Counted from the first letter of the stretch, positions 49,869 to 59,201 are shown. The stretch: DNA of 64,000 nt from GCA-2725625 sp964574215 (GCA_964574215.1 CAZNLR010000026.1:4669-68668), one strand, 5' to 3'. The notes: a model not told the origin generated them from the sequence alone. Numbers and translations are program-made.

Positions 49869-52169
49869 ATGAAGATCGCTTTTAAACGCGCGGCGCTTGC
49901 TGTTGCCGCCATTGGGATCGGGATGACTGCGGCGAGCGTCGCCTGGTCCGAGAGCCTCGACGAGGTTATGAAGCGTCGTAATCTTACCCAGAAGGACGTT
50001 TTGGCTGCCGCCAAGACTTATGTCCCAACGGGCAAGCGCGACGAATTTATCGCCTTTAGTTCCGGTGGCCAGAGTGGCCAAGTTATCGTGTACGGTATTC
50101 CGTCCATGAGAATTCTGAAATATATCGCCGTCTTCACGCCGGAGCCCTGGCAGGCTTACGGGTTTGACGACGAATCAAAAGCCGTTTTGGCGCAAGGCCG
50201 AATCGACGGCAAAGACATTGTGTTCGGTGATACCCACCATCCGGCTATTTCCGAAACCAACGGTGTCTATAACGGTAAATATCTCTTCATTAACGACAAA
50301 AACAACCCGCGCCTTGCGGTTATCGATTTGGCCGATTTCGAAACCAAACAGATCGTCGTCAATCCAATCATGAAATCGGAACACGGTGGTCCGTTTGTGA
50401 CGCCGAATACGGAATATGTCCTCCAAGCGGCGCAATATCCCGCGCCCTTCGGTAAAGAATTCGTTCCGCTGGAACAATTCAACGAGAAATACCGTGGCGC
50501 CGTCACCTACTGGAAATTTGACAAAGAACACGGCCGCTTGAAACCGGAAGAATCCTTCTCGGTTGAAATGCCCCCATATAGCCAGGATTTGTCTGACTTC
50601 GGCAAAGGTCCGTCCGACGGTTGGTCCTTCACCAACTCATTTTGTTCCGAACGTTATGTCGGTGGTATCGAACGCGGGCGGCCGCCGTTTGAAGCCGGTT
50701 GCTCCCAAAAGGACACCGACTTCTTCCACATGGTCAACTGGCGTAAAGCCGCTGAATTGGTCAAAGCGGGCAAAGCCAAAAAAATCAACGGTCATAACGT
50801 CATCATGATGGACACGGCCGTCAAGGAAGGCATCCTCTACCTCGTGCCGGAGCCCAAAAGTCCCCACGGTATGGATGTCAGCCCAGACGGTAAATTCATG
50901 ATCGTTGCCGGTAAGCTGGACAGTCACACCTATGTGTACAGCTTTGAAAAAATGATGAACCTGATCAAAAATAAGGATTTCGCGGGTAAAGATCCGTACG
51001 GTATCCCCATTCTTGACCTCAAGAAATCACTTCATACCCAGGTGCAGGTTGGCCTCGGCCCGCTTCACACCCAGTATGATTCCAAGCCCTGCACAGTCTT
51101 CACTTCGATCTATGTGGACTCCCAGGTCACCAAATGGGACTACTGTAAGGGTAAGGTTCTGGACAAGATCTCCATCCACTATAACATCGGTCATCTGATG
51201 ACCATGGAAGGTGATTCGGTAACGCCGCAGGGTAAGTATCTGGTGTCCTTGAACAAGTTGGCTATCGACCGTTTCAATCCGGTTGGTCCTCTGCACCCGC
51301 AGAACCACCAGTTGATCGACATCAGCGGCGACAAAATGGAATTGTTGTATGACATGCCCGTGCCGCTGGGTGAGCCGCACTACGCGGTCGCCATCAAGGC
51401 CGATAAGATGAAGCCGATCGTCCGTTACCGCAGTGGTTGGAACTCACGGACCGACAAACGCCATAAATATCGTACCCGTCCGGGTAAGGAACGGGTCGAG
51501 CGTAATGGCAACAAGGTCCGCGTCTTTGCAACGACCATCCGGTCTCACATCACGCCTGAAATCATCGAAGTCAACGAAGGCGACGATGTATCGATCCACG
51601 TCACCAACTTGGAGCGGGCCGAGGACGAAACCCACGGTTTCGCCATCAGCGGCACCAACGTCAACTTGTCGCTGGAACCGGGTAAAACCGCTTCCGCTAC
51701 TTTCAAAGCTGACGTACCCGGTGTCTTCCCGTACTACTGCACCGAGTTCTGCTCGGCGCTGCACTTGGAAATGCAGGGCTACCTTTTGGTCAAACCGAAA
51801 GGTTACAAAGCCACTGCCACCAAGGGTGTGGAAGGTACTATCTACGCCAAGGCCGATTACGACAAACAGCATAAGACCAACCTTTCTACTCAAGGGGTTA
51901 TCAACACTGTTGTCGGTTACATCACCGCCCGGAACTACCAAGACTTCCCGGCTGTGGTCGCCCTTGTTGAAGACGCCACCGAGCAGTTGAACTTTGCCGC
52001 CGACACACGTAAGAAGGCGGAAGGGTTCGCTGCCAAGAAAGATTGGCATAAGGCCACATTGTGGGCCGGCCAATGGTGGCAGTACCAGGTCAAGGCAGCG
52101 GATATTGGTCTAAGGGCCAAAACCTACCTTGATCAGCATGGTGCGAAAGTGGTTAAAAAGAAAAAATAA
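49869..52169 (+). CDS. nosZ: Nitrous oxide reductase, Sec-exported (clade II type)
   Basis: Periplasmic copper enzyme reducing N2O to N2, 766 aa. The leader MKIAFKRAALAVAAIGIGMT is a Sec signal with no twin-arginine motif, cleaved near residue 27; this marks the clade II ('atypical') form. CuZ His ligands appear in VFGDTHHPAISETNG and elsewhere (HGGP, SPHGMDVSPDG). The C-terminal cupredoxin domain carries the CuA motif YYCTEFCSALHLEMQGY with both Cys, the His and the Met. The C-terminus adds about 110 residues after the CuA domain (helical, Lys-rich, ending VVKKKK), longer than in typical clade I. It is followed by a hairpin and the cytochrome genes. Confidence 0.96.
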   Translation: MKIAFKRAALAVAAIGIGMTAASVAWSESLDEVMKRRNLTQKDVLAAAKTYVPTGKRDEFIAFSSGGQSGQVIVYGIPSMRILKYIAVFTPEPWQAYGFDDESKAVLAQGRIDGKDIVFGDTHHPAISETNGVYNGKYLFINDKNNPRLAVIDLADFETKQIVVNPIMKSEHGGPFVTPNTEYVLQAAQYPAPFGKEFVPLEQFNEKYRGAVTYWKFDKEHGRLKPEESFSVEMPPYSQDLSDFGKGPSDGWSFTNSFCSERYVGGIERGRPPFEAGCSQKDTDFFHMVNWRKAAELVKAGKAKKINGHNVIMMDTAVKEGILYLVPEPKSPHGMDVSPDGKFMIVAGKLDSHTYVYSFEKMMNLIKNKDFAGKDPYGIPILDLKKSLHTQVQVGLGPLHTQYDSKPCTVFTSIYVDSQVTKWDYCKGKVLDKISIHYNIGHLMTMEGDSVTPQGKYLVSLNKLAIDRFNPVGPLHPQNHQLIDISGDKMELLYDMPVPLGEPHYAVAIKADKMKPIVRYRSGWNSRTDKRHKYRTRPGKERVERNGNKVRVFATTIRSHITPEIIEVNEGDDVSIHVTNLERAEDETHGFAISGTNVNLSLEPGKTASATFKADVPGVFPYYCTEFCSALHLEMQGYLLVKPKGYKATATKGVEGTIYAKADYDKQHKTNLSTQGVINTVVGYITARNYQDFPAVVALVEDATEQLNFAADTRKKAEGFAAKKDWHKATLWAGQWWQYQVKAADIGLRAKTYLDQHGAKVVKKKK

Positions 52170-52194
52170 CCACTTCTCGTTCGAGGTAAATATT

Positions 52195-52220
52195 GGGGGA
52201 GCATTAAACGATGCTCCCCC
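52195..52220 (+). repeat. Strong stem-loop between nosZ and the cytochrome c genes
   Basis: GGGGGAGCAT and ATGCTCCCCC form a perfect 10-bp stem with loop TAAACG, 26 nt after the nosZ stop. No T-run follows. It may stabilise the nosZ transcript end or partly terminate, leaving lower expression of the downstream genes. Confidence 0.7.
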
Positions 52221-52250
52221 ATCCTCGTAAATAAACTGGAGAATTAATTA

Positions 52251-52937
52251 ATGTCAGCCCGTTTTGTATTTCGCCTCGTGTCCGCTCTCGTCATCGTCAT
52301 CATGGCCGGTGCCCTGGTCGCGTCGACCGCCGAAGCCGCGAAGAAAAAACGCCACCCAGGCAAACGCCTGTACCTTCGCAGCACCTGCATTGCCTGCCAT
52401 GGCAAGAACGGTAAAAAGGCGATCATGGATTATCCCAACCTGGCGGGGCAGGACGAAAAATACATGGTCAATCAGATCAAGGACATCATGAAGGGCAAGC
52501 GGAAGGGCAGTCCCGACGCAACAGGCAATCCGCGCAGTTACGGCATGAAGGGCGTCATGGTGACGCCGGACGGCAAGGAACGCATCACCCTTGATCAAAT
52601 CAAGACAATTGCCCAGTGGCTGGCGAAACTCGAGCCGGCAAAACCGATTGCGCCGGAGAAGCCTTTTGACGCTAAAAGCGTAGCTGCGGGCAAAAAGCTT
52701 TATAAAAAGAAATGCAAAGTCTGCCATGGTAAAGAGGGTAAGAAACCTAAAAAAGGCTATCCCTATGTTGCGGGACAAAAGCGAGCCTATCTGGTAATTC
52801 AAATGAAGGACATGAAGAGCAAGGCGCGCAAAAGCGGCAAGAGCAACACCATGTTCCCCGTCATCAAGAAAATTAAGGACGATCAAATCGAATCTCTCGC
52901 TGACTATTTGTCCCAAATCGACCGGACTGCGAAATAG
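52251..52937 (+). CDS. Diheme cytochrome c (nos cluster, 1)
   Basis: Periplasmic c-type cytochrome, 228 aa. Sec signal peptide over residues 1-27 (ending STAEAA). Two CxxCH sites: TCIACHGKNGKK near 40-51 and KCKVCHGKEGKK near 157-168. The two halves are arranged as tandem c4/c553-like domains, with axial Met candidates in NTMFPVIKK. The protein is extremely Lys-rich, so it can dock on acidic partners such as NosZ. GGAGAATT precedes the ATG. It probably carries electrons from quinol oxidation to NosZ; in described clade II clusters the cytochromes are often monoheme, so diheme copies are a variation. Confidence 0.9.
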   Translation: MSARFVFRLVSALVIVIMAGALVASTAEAAKKKRHPGKRLYLRSTCIACHGKNGKKAIMDYPNLAGQDEKYMVNQIKDIMKGKRKGSPDATGNPRSYGMKGVMVTPDGKERITLDQIKTIAQWLAKLEPAKPIAPEKPFDAKSVAAGKKLYKKKCKVCHGKEGKKPKKGYPYVAGQKRAYLVIQMKDMKSKARKSGKSNTMFPVIKKIKDDQIESLADYLSQIDRTAK

Positions 52938-52974
52938 TTGACCGCGAAATTATTCAAGATTGGAGTAGAGAAAA

Positions 52975-53694
52975 ATGAAATTTAAAAAATTTATGGCAAT
53001 TGGCGCCGCCTTGTTGTTTACCGCCGCAATTGCTTCCGATAGCCAAGCTGCCGGCCCCGCCAAAGAATGGAATAAAGGCGGCGGAGAACAAGATGCCGCT
53101 TTAACTTTGAAACCAGATCTGGAAAACGGTCTCGAAGTGTATGAAGTCTGTGCCGCCTGCCACTTGCCGGAAGGCTGGGGAAAGCCGGATGGCACCTTCC
53201 CGATGCTGGCCGGGCAGCACAAGAACGTCATCATCAAGCAACTTGCCGATATTCGGGCGCTGAACCGGGATAACCCCACCATGTATCCTTTCGCGTTGCC
53301 CAAATCCATCGGCGGTGCGCAGTCGATTGCTGACGTTTCGGCCTACATCGCGAAACTTCCCATGAACCCCGAGCCTGGCGTGGGTGCCGGCGACGATCTG
53401 GTGTTGGGTAAAAAGCTCTACAAGGATAATTGCGTTCGCTGTCACGGCGAAAACGGCGAAGGTATCGCTGAAAAATATTATCCACGCATCCAGGGCCAGC
53501 ATTACAAGTATCTGGTTCGTCAGTTCGAGTGGATTCGCGACAAAAAACGTCGTAACGCCAATCCGGATATGGTGAAACAGATCGCCGGCTTCTCCGACAA
53601 GGACATGCGGGCTGTCATGGATTACGTATCCCGCCAGAAACCGCCGAAGAAGATGCTGGCCCCCAAGGGCTGGGAAAACCCGGACTTCGATTGA
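52975..53694 (+). CDS. Diheme cytochrome c (nos cluster, 2)
   Basis: Periplasmic c-type cytochrome of 239 aa. Signal peptide over residues 1-24 (ending SDSQAA). CxxCH sites are CAACHLPEGWGK near 58-69 and CVRCHGENGEG near 156-166. Each half resembles a c4-type domain, with Met candidates in FPMLAGQHK and in NPDMVKQIAG. It follows the first diheme cytochrome by 37 nt and has its own site GGAGTAGAG. Lower Lys content than its neighbour. Likely electron carrier for N2O reduction. Confidence 0.9.
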   Translation: MKFKKFMAIGAALLFTAAIASDSQAAGPAKEWNKGGGEQDAALTLKPDLENGLEVYEVCAACHLPEGWGKPDGTFPMLAGQHKNVIIKQLADIRALNRDNPTMYPFALPKSIGGAQSIADVSAYIAKLPMNPEPGVGAGDDLVLGKKLYKDNCVRCHGENGEGIAEKYYPRIQGQHYKYLVRQFEWIRDKKRRNANPDMVKQIAGFSDKDMRAVMDYVSRQKPPKKMLAPKGWENPDFD

Positions 53695-53749
53695 TTTAAG
53701 AAAGTAAATCCGCAATGAACAACAATAATAAGTTTGTGTGTCGTTCGGC

Positions 53750-54733
53750 ATGACGGACAACCCGCAAACAAAGCAACTGCTGGCCTTCCGGGTGTTGACC
53801 CTGGCGGCACTGATTTGCATCGGCTTGGCGTACTTCTCACCCATATGGTGGGTTTCATTGAAAGCGCCACAGTATCCGGCGGCTGCTTTTCCGGACGGCA
53901 TCCGCATCCACTTTCATGTGGATAGCGTTACCAACGGCTGTCAAAAAATTGAAAGCAAGGAAAAGCGGGAAGGCGAAGCGCTCAACTGCAAACACGAAAT
54001 GGATGCCATCAACCATTTCGTCGGCATGTATCCCATCGCGGCAGGCGGGCCCGTGGAACGCACCTATGCGCCGTTCCTTTTCAGTTTGCTGGGGCTAATG
54101 ATGCTGTCCTTTATGGTGGTTGATAAAAAGCGGCGAATTATGCTTATGGTGGCCGGAGGTATCGCCATCTCCGCCTGGATGTCATACGGCATCTACGGAA
54201 AAGGCGGTATCAATGCCCTCAGTCCCAACTATATCTCTGACATGGCGGGAACCATGGATCTGGACCCGGAAGAGTATGCCGAGTGGAGTGGCTATCAAAC
54301 CATTAATGAAAGCTACAATGAAGCCCTGGGCCGCTATTTCCGTGACATGAAACAGATCGCGCGCCGGGTTGATATCATGTTGACGGCAACGCACGTTGTC
54401 TATGGTTTGGTTGTTATCGGTTTGATCGCTTTGGTCATCGCCTTGTGGAAATTGCCCATCGCCTACTGGCTGCTGGGATTGGTTCCGGCGGCATTGCCTG
54501 TATTCTTTATTATCGAGTATGCGGCGTGGCTTTGGTGGTTCGGTCACAGTCTCCACCAAATGGCGGCGTTTACGGTCAAACCTTTTATGCCGACGGTATT
54601 GGGGCAGGGGAAGGTGGCGCAATTCTCCACATTCTCTTATCCTCATTACGGGTTTGGATTGTTTGCCGCGGCATCGGCATGTCTTCTGTTGGCGATGTTG
54701 ATCCGCCGGAAACAGATGCGGGACGCTGCGTAA
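53750..54733 (+). CDS. NosB-like integral membrane protein
   Basis: Polytopic membrane protein of about 327 aa with five to six hydrophobic segments (around residues 15-35, 100-120, 128-148, 200-225, 235-255 and 290-315) and a periplasmic domain of about 60 residues after the first. The place between the cytochromes and nosD and the topology match the NosB protein that accompanies clade II nosZ; function there is still not settled. The start is uncertain: ATG 53750 has no convincing ribosome site and an earlier GTG 53738 is in frame. Conserved His in the loops (VKPFM, SYPHYG, GHSLHQM) could matter for metal or quinone binding. Confidence 0.72.
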   Translation: MTDNPQTKQLLAFRVLTLAALICIGLAYFSPIWWVSLKAPQYPAAAFPDGIRIHFHVDSVTNGCQKIESKEKREGEALNCKHEMDAINHFVGMYPIAAGGPVERTYAPFLFSLLGLMMLSFMVVDKKRRIMLMVAGGIAISAWMSYGIYGKGGINALSPNYISDMAGTMDLDPEEYAEWSGYQTINESYNEALGRYFRDMKQIARRVDIMLTATHVVYGLVVIGLIALVIALWKLPIAYWLLGLVPAALPVFFIIEYAAWLWWFGHSLHQMAAFTVKPFMPTVLGQGKVAQFSTFSYPHYGFGLFAAASACLLLAMLIRRKQMRDAA

Positions 54734-54746
54734 GAGGACGCACCTT

Positions 54747-56057
54747 ATGCCGGTGATTAAATTAATTCTGGCATTCTTAATAACGACCTTTCTGATCACA
54801 TCGGTGCAGGCGGCCGATTTGGCGCGCCTGCAGCCGCAGATTGACGCCGCCAAGGAAGGCGATGTTATATCTCTTGAACCGGGACGTTACGCCGGTCCAA
54901 TCAGTATCGACAAAGCGATCACATTAGACGGTGGTGGTAAAGCGACCATCGACAGCAACGGTAAGGGCAGTGTTATCGTCCTGGAGGCCGACGGCGCCGT
55001 CATCAGAAATTTACGGCTGGTCAACACGGGCGAATCCCACAACGATATTGATTCCGGCATTCAGGTGCGGGGCGATTACAATGTGATCAAAGACAACGTA
55101 ATAGAAGACGCCCTGTTCGGCATCGATTTGCAGCAATCGGACCACAACGTCATCCGGCGCAATAAAATCAAATCCAAACAGTTCGCCTTGGGTGTCAGGG
55201 GCGACGGCATCAGGCTCTGGTACAGCAATGCCAACACCATCCAGCGCAATGTTATCGACGGCGCCCGCGATGTGGTGTTCTGGTATTCGGGCGACAACGT
55301 GATCGCCAATAACACGATCCGCAATGGACGCTACGGTTTTCATTTCATGTATGCCCTGACCAACATGGTCGAGAATAACCGGCTCGAAGAAAATTCGGTG
55401 GGTGTATTTCTCATGTACAGCGACAGCGTGACCGTCAGAAACAACCACATATCTCATGCCCAAGGCGCCACGGGGATGGGAATCGGGTTGAAGGAGACCA
55501 GTAACGTTACGATATCGGGGAATGATATCGTCTACTGCGCGACCGGTATATATCTCGACGTGTCGCCATTCCAGCCGGACACGACCAACCGTATCCGCCA
55601 CAATCGCATCGCCTTTAACGGCATCGGCGTTTTGTTCCACAACGACTGGACTGGCAATATTTTTGACAGCAACCGCTTTAAGAACAATTTCGTTCAGGTG
55701 TCAGTTAATGCGTTGGCGTCGGCCATGCGTAACGAGTGGACGGGAAATTTTTGGGATGACTATAAGGGATTCGACCGCGATAAAGACGGCGTCGGCGACA
55801 CACCGCATGAAATGAGGGTTTACGCTGACCGGGTTTGGATGGACGTTCCTCATGCCTCATTTTTTAAAGGCTCGCCGGTACTCAGTGTTTTGGATTTCCT
55901 CGAAAGGCTGGCGCCGTTTTCCGATCCGATCATGCTGCTTCGGGACACGAAGCCGAAAACAGTATCCGCGTCTGCGGCAGTACCAAAAGATGAAAAAGCA
56001 GGCGACGGCAAGATTGATCCCTTCGGTTTGAAGAAACGCGTTTACCAAAAGGATTAA
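54747..56057 (+). CDS. nosD: NosD, periplasmic copper-handling beta-helix protein
   Basis: Right-handed parallel beta-helix protein, 436 aa, with a signal peptide (residues 1-22, ending SVQAAD). The repeated carbohydrate-binding/sugar-hydrolysis-like (CASH) repeats are visible: NVIKDNVIEDALFGIDLQ, NVIRRNKIKSKQ, NTIQRNVIDGARDVVFW, NVTISGNDIVYC. NosD binds the ABC transporter NosFY and prepares the CuZ/sulfur site of NosZ in the periplasm. GAGG lies before the ATG, 13 nt after the preceding stop. The C-terminus has a Lys/Asp-rich tail after residue 400. Confidence 0.94.
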   Translation: MPVIKLILAFLITTFLITSVQAADLARLQPQIDAAKEGDVISLEPGRYAGPISIDKAITLDGGGKATIDSNGKGSVIVLEADGAVIRNLRLVNTGESHNDIDSGIQVRGDYNVIKDNVIEDALFGIDLQQSDHNVIRRNKIKSKQFALGVRGDGIRLWYSNANTIQRNVIDGARDVVFWYSGDNVIANNTIRNGRYGFHFMYALTNMVENNRLEENSVGVFLMYSDSVTVRNNHISHAQGATGMGIGLKETSNVTISGNDIVYCATGIYLDVSPFQPDTTNRIRHNRIAFNGIGVLFHNDWTGNIFDSNRFKNNFVQVSVNALASAMRNEWTGNFWDDYKGFDRDKDGVGDTPHEMRVYADRVWMDVPHASFFKGSPVLSVLDFLERLAPFSDPIMLLRDTKPKTVSASAAVPKDEKAGDGKIDPFGLKKRVYQKD

Positions 56058-56068
56058 TAGTTTAGACC

Positions 56069-56833
56069 ATGACAGCACCGAACAATCCCAAGAAAAAACG
56101 CAAGCTGACAAAGAGGCAGCGCCGGGACCGGAGAACATTTCTCCGTTCCGTCGCCGTCGGTGTCGGCGTGGTCGGTGCATCCGTCTTGGGTTTTTTTCCC
56201 GTCTTAAAAGGGTGGACCAAACGCCTGCGTCCGCCTGGCGCCTTGGAAGAGAAAGAATTTCTGGCTTCCTGCATCAAATGCGGCCAATGCGTCCAGGTTT
56301 GTCCCGTTGAGGCCATCAAGCTGGGCGACTTGGATGAAGGTTTCGGTGTTGGCGCTCCCTATATTGCCGCCCGTGATCAGGCCTGCGATTTTTCCTGCGA
56401 TGCCGTGCAATGTATTCTGGCTTGCCCGACCGGCGCATTGACTCATGAAATCGATAAAAAAGAACAAGTGCGCATGGGGTTGGCCCGGGTGGTTCATCCC
56501 AGCGCCTGTTTGGCGCGAAAGGGCGAAGGCTTTCGCGGTCTGGCCCGGGGGACGGATTTCGACGGGTTGCTCCGCTATCAGGATATTGATCGCTGGGTTC
56601 CGCAGTCTCTCAACCAGTATCCCTACGATCTGGATCTTTGTGATCTGTGCTCGCGCCATTGTCCCATCGAAGGCGCGATCACCATTGAACGTCTGATGAT
56701 CGATCTTTCGGACCTCCGGGGCTCTCCCACCGTCTTTGATAAATGTGTCGGCTGCGGTGTATGTGAGATGATGTGCCCGGTCGACCCGCCGGTCATTCAG
56801 GTCATCGAACGTCTGAAGTGGGAGGATGTCTGA
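56069..56833 (+). CDS. nosG: Ferredoxin-type protein NosG (NapG-like), four [4Fe-4S] sites
   Basis: Periplasm-facing ferredoxin of 254 aa. The N-terminus has a Lys/Arg-rich segment and a twin-arginine-like motif RRTFLRSVAVGV before a hydrophobic helix (about residues 30-47). Four cluster motifs: CIKCGQCVQVCP, CDFSCDAVQCILACP, CDLCSRHCP and CVGCGVCEMMCP. With NosH it should feed electrons or form a quinol-oxidising pathway to NosZ in clade II systems. The gene ends in TGATG with nosH (1-nt overlap), so translation is coupled. Its ribosome site is weak. Confidence 0.88.
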   Translation: MTAPNNPKKKRKLTKRQRRDRRTFLRSVAVGVGVVGASVLGFFPVLKGWTKRLRPPGALEEKEFLASCIKCGQCVQVCPVEAIKLGDLDEGFGVGAPYIAARDQACDFSCDAVQCILACPTGALTHEIDKKEQVRMGLARVVHPSACLARKGEGFRGLARGTDFDGLLRYQDIDRWVPQSLNQYPYDLDLCDLCSRHCPIEGAITIERLMIDLSDLRGSPTVFDKCVGCGVCEMMCPVDPPVIQVIERLKWEDV

Positions 56834-57807
56834 TGTACTTCTTCCGCAACATCGCCACCATGCTCGGAACCGATCCCCGCGGCCGTCCCGACCCCAATAA
56901 AATCAGCAAGGCGGCAGCGAATATTCATCACGCCAAGCGGGATATCGACGGTAAAAATGAACGCGCCGCCGCCATCAAGGCGGAGCGTGATAAAGCACGG
57001 TCGAACAAATGGCTGTGGCGGCGGTGGGCATCAATCATCATCGTCAATCTACTGTTTGTTCTCTCCTTCCAATTCGATGTGCAATTGGTGGAAGGGGCCT
57101 TAACGGCGTCTCGGGTCATCGGATTTCATTTCGCCGATTTGAATTCGGCCTTGCAGGTCATGCTGGCCTACAAGGTCATTTTGATCAATTTGGTGATCGG
57201 CACGGTAACCGTCTTGATTCTCTGGTGGCTGTTGGGCGGTCGATCTTTCTGCTCCTGGGTCTGTCCCTACCATCTATTAGCCGAATTCGGCGAAATGCTG
57301 CATTTGAGGCTGGCTGAGCAGAACATCATCCACGATTTTAAACTGTCCCGGAAAACCCGCACCGTTCTCTATGTCATTTTCGCCTTACTGGCGCTGATTA
57401 CGGGCTATACGGTGTTTGAATCGATTTCCCCGGTTGGAATTCTCAGCCGCGCCATGATCTACGGGCCCGGTTTGGCGATGATTTGGGTAGCCGGCATACT
57501 GATTTTTGAAATATTTATCTCCCGCCGCGCCTGGTGCCGGTATATTTGTCCCATCGGCCTGACCTATGGGTTTGTGGGAACGACTTCACCGGTTCAGGTC
57601 AAGTACGATCTGGAAAACTGTCTGCACGAAGGGGATTGCCGCCAGGTCTGCATGGTGCCCCATGTGCTGGAGATCACCAAAAAGGGCAGGGCAGAGGAAA
57701 TCCAAATAGGGATCGGTCCCGATTGCACCCGCTGCGGCATGTGTGTAGATATTTGCCCGACGAATTCCCTGAATTTCAATATCAAGGGATTGGACAAGTT
57801 TCTTTAA
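56833..57807 (+). CDS. nosH: NosH, membrane ferredoxin (NapH-like)
   Basis: Integral membrane iron-sulfur protein of 324 aa. ATG 56833 overlaps the nosG stop. An N-terminal cytoplasmic segment of about 60 residues precedes four or five membrane helices, for example near 61-81 (WASIIIVNLLFVLSFQFDV) and 110-140. Conserved pairs CSWVCPYHLL and CRYICPIGLT in the loops match NapH/NosR C-terminal domains. Two [4Fe-4S]-type motifs follow near the C-terminus (CLHEGDCRQVCMVPH and CTRCGMCVDICPTNS). Together with NosG it is the likely quinol dehydrogenase branch. The nosF gene starts right after the stop. Confidence 0.9.
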   Translation: MYFFRNIATMLGTDPRGRPDPNKISKAAANIHHAKRDIDGKNERAAAIKAERDKARSNKWLWRRWASIIIVNLLFVLSFQFDVQLVEGALTASRVIGFHFADLNSALQVMLAYKVILINLVIGTVTVLILWWLLGGRSFCSWVCPYHLLAEFGEMLHLRLAEQNIIHDFKLSRKTRTVLYVIFALLALITGYTVFESISPVGILSRAMIYGPGLAMIWVAGILIFEIFISRRAWCRYICPIGLTYGFVGTTSPVQVKYDLENCLHEGDCRQVCMVPHVLEITKKGRAEEIQIGIGPDCTRCGMCVDICPTNSLNFNIKGLDKFL

Positions 57808-58707
57808 ATGATGATGAACACTGATTCCATGACCGGCCCGATGATTCAATTAGGTGGCGTCTCCAAGAACTTCGGACGGAGGCCCGTGCTCGATAGTGTC
57901 GATCTTGATATCGAGCGGGGCAATCGTGTGGCTTTGGTAGGATCCAACGGCGCTGGCAAGACGACACTGATCAGGTGCTTGCTGGGTGAGTACACCTATC
58001 AGGGACGAATTAACGTGGAGGGTTTGGCACCCCGTGCAGCCCGGCGGCAGGTGCTGAATAGAATCGGTTTCGTTCCTCAACTGCCGCCGCCGTTGAAAAT
58101 GCCGGTGGGTGAGCTCATCCGATTCGCATCCAAGGTTTGTGATGACGACCCCAAACATATCGAAGCCATGTCCGATGCCTTAGGCTTGGATTTGAGTTCC
58201 GTCAGGAGGCAGTCTTTCGTCAAACTCTCCGGCGGTCAGAAACAAAAATTGCTTATCAGTATTGCCCTGGCCCGGCAGTGCGGCGTTCTCATCATGGATG
58301 AACCGGCCGCCAATTTGGACCCTGAATCCCGCCAGATATTCTTTAAGTTACTGGCCGAGCGGCAGGACGATACGGTTATGCTGATCTCCAGTCACCGGCT
58401 GGACGAAGTGGCGGAACTGGTCAACCGGGTCGTCGAATTGGACCGGGGTAAAGTGGTGCTCGACGATCATGTGGCCGATGAGGTGCAATTGGATTCCCTG
58501 CTCGCCTGCACGGTGCGTATAAACCGGACCGAGGAGGCGTTCGCCAAGGCCATCTCCCAATGGGGATTCCGTGATGAAGACAGCGGTCTATTTTGGCGGG
58601 GCGATGTGGCCGGGCCCGACCGCTTGCGTTTTCTGGGATTGATATCGCGGTACGCCGGATTGGTGACGGACCTGGAATTGAAAGAAAGCAAGGGCGGCGA
58701 GAAATGA
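57808..58707 (+). CDS. nosF: NosF, ABC ATPase
   Basis: ATP-binding protein of 299 aa, partner of NosY. Walker A GSNGAGKTTLIRCLLG near residues 49-64, Q-loop FVPQLPPPLKMPVGE, signature VKLSGGQKQKLLISIALA near 137-154, Walker B VLIMDEPAANLDPES, H-loop ISSHRLDE. NosFY with NosD transports a sulfur- or copper-related species for CuZ assembly. It begins directly after nosH and overlaps nosL by 4 nt (ATGA). A C-terminal extension (about 60 residues) follows the ABC core, as in other NosF proteins. Confidence 0.93.
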   Translation: MMMNTDSMTGPMIQLGGVSKNFGRRPVLDSVDLDIERGNRVALVGSNGAGKTTLIRCLLGEYTYQGRINVEGLAPRAARRQVLNRIGFVPQLPPPLKMPVGELIRFASKVCDDDPKHIEAMSDALGLDLSSVRRQSFVKLSGGQKQKLLISIALARQCGVLIMDEPAANLDPESRQIFFKLLAERQDDTVMLISSHRLDEVAELVNRVVELDRGKVVLDDHVADEVQLDSLLACTVRINRTEEAFAKAISQWGFRDEDSGLFWRGDVAGPDRLRFLGLISRYAGLVTDLELKESKGGEK

Positions 58708-59201
58708 TGCAGTGCACGCGCCGCCACTCGATCCTTTTGCTTGCGTCTCTGCCATTGGTGCTGAATGGTTGCTTCGAGGACAGTAAGACAGGCCCGGTTG
58801 ACATTCACTGGGACCGGGATAGCTGCGCCTTGTGCAACATGATCATCAGCGACGCCCGTTTCGCCGCCCAGGTGAGGGGGGGACCGAAACGTAACATTTA
58901 TAAGTTCGATGACATCGGCTGCGCCGTCAACTGGCTCAACAAAAAGCCATGGGCTGGCGATCCGGAAACGGAAATTTGGGTGGCGGAAAAATCCAGCACC
59001 CGTGAAAAAGTAACCTGGTTGAAAGCCCGTGACGCCCGCTACGTCAAAGGCGAACAAACACCCATGAACTACGGTTTCGGCGCCGTGGCCGCCAGTATCC
59101 CCGGCAGTATCGATTTTGTCGCCGTGACCAACATTATCCTGGCCAATGCCCCTAACCATATATGCCGGACGCCGGATGACGCGGGCAGAGCGGGTAGTTA
59201 G
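58704..59201 (+). CDS. nosL: NosL, copper-binding lipoprotein
   Basis: Lipoprotein of 165 aa, start ATG 58704 (an in-frame longer reading would overlap nosF). Lipobox LVLNGC with the modified Cys at about residue 22. The copper site of NosL is visible as CALCNMIISDARFA (Cys, Cys, Asn, Met) near residues 38-51. NosL delivers Cu(I) to NosZ or NosD. It is coupled to nosF by a 4-nt overlap. A C-rich repeat separates it from nosY, which begins 174 nt later, so the nosFLY arrangement is split here. Confidence 0.92.
   Translation: MMQCTRRHSILLLASLPLVLNGCFEDSKTGPVDIHWDRDSCALCNMIISDARFAAQVRGGPKRNIYKFDDIGCAVNWLNKKPWAGDPETEIWVAEKSSTREKVTWLKARDARYVKGEQTPMNYGFGAVAASIPGSIDFVAVTNIILANAPNHICRTPDDAGRAGS

Noticed and set aside
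49869..52169. Typical clade I (twin-arginine) nitrous oxide reductase
   Set aside because: The leader has no RR-x-FLK motif, and the accessory gene set is of the NosB/G/H type with no NosR.
52195..52220. Rho-independent terminator after nosZ
   Set aside because: The stem is strong but no T-run follows, and cytochrome genes continue 30 nt later.
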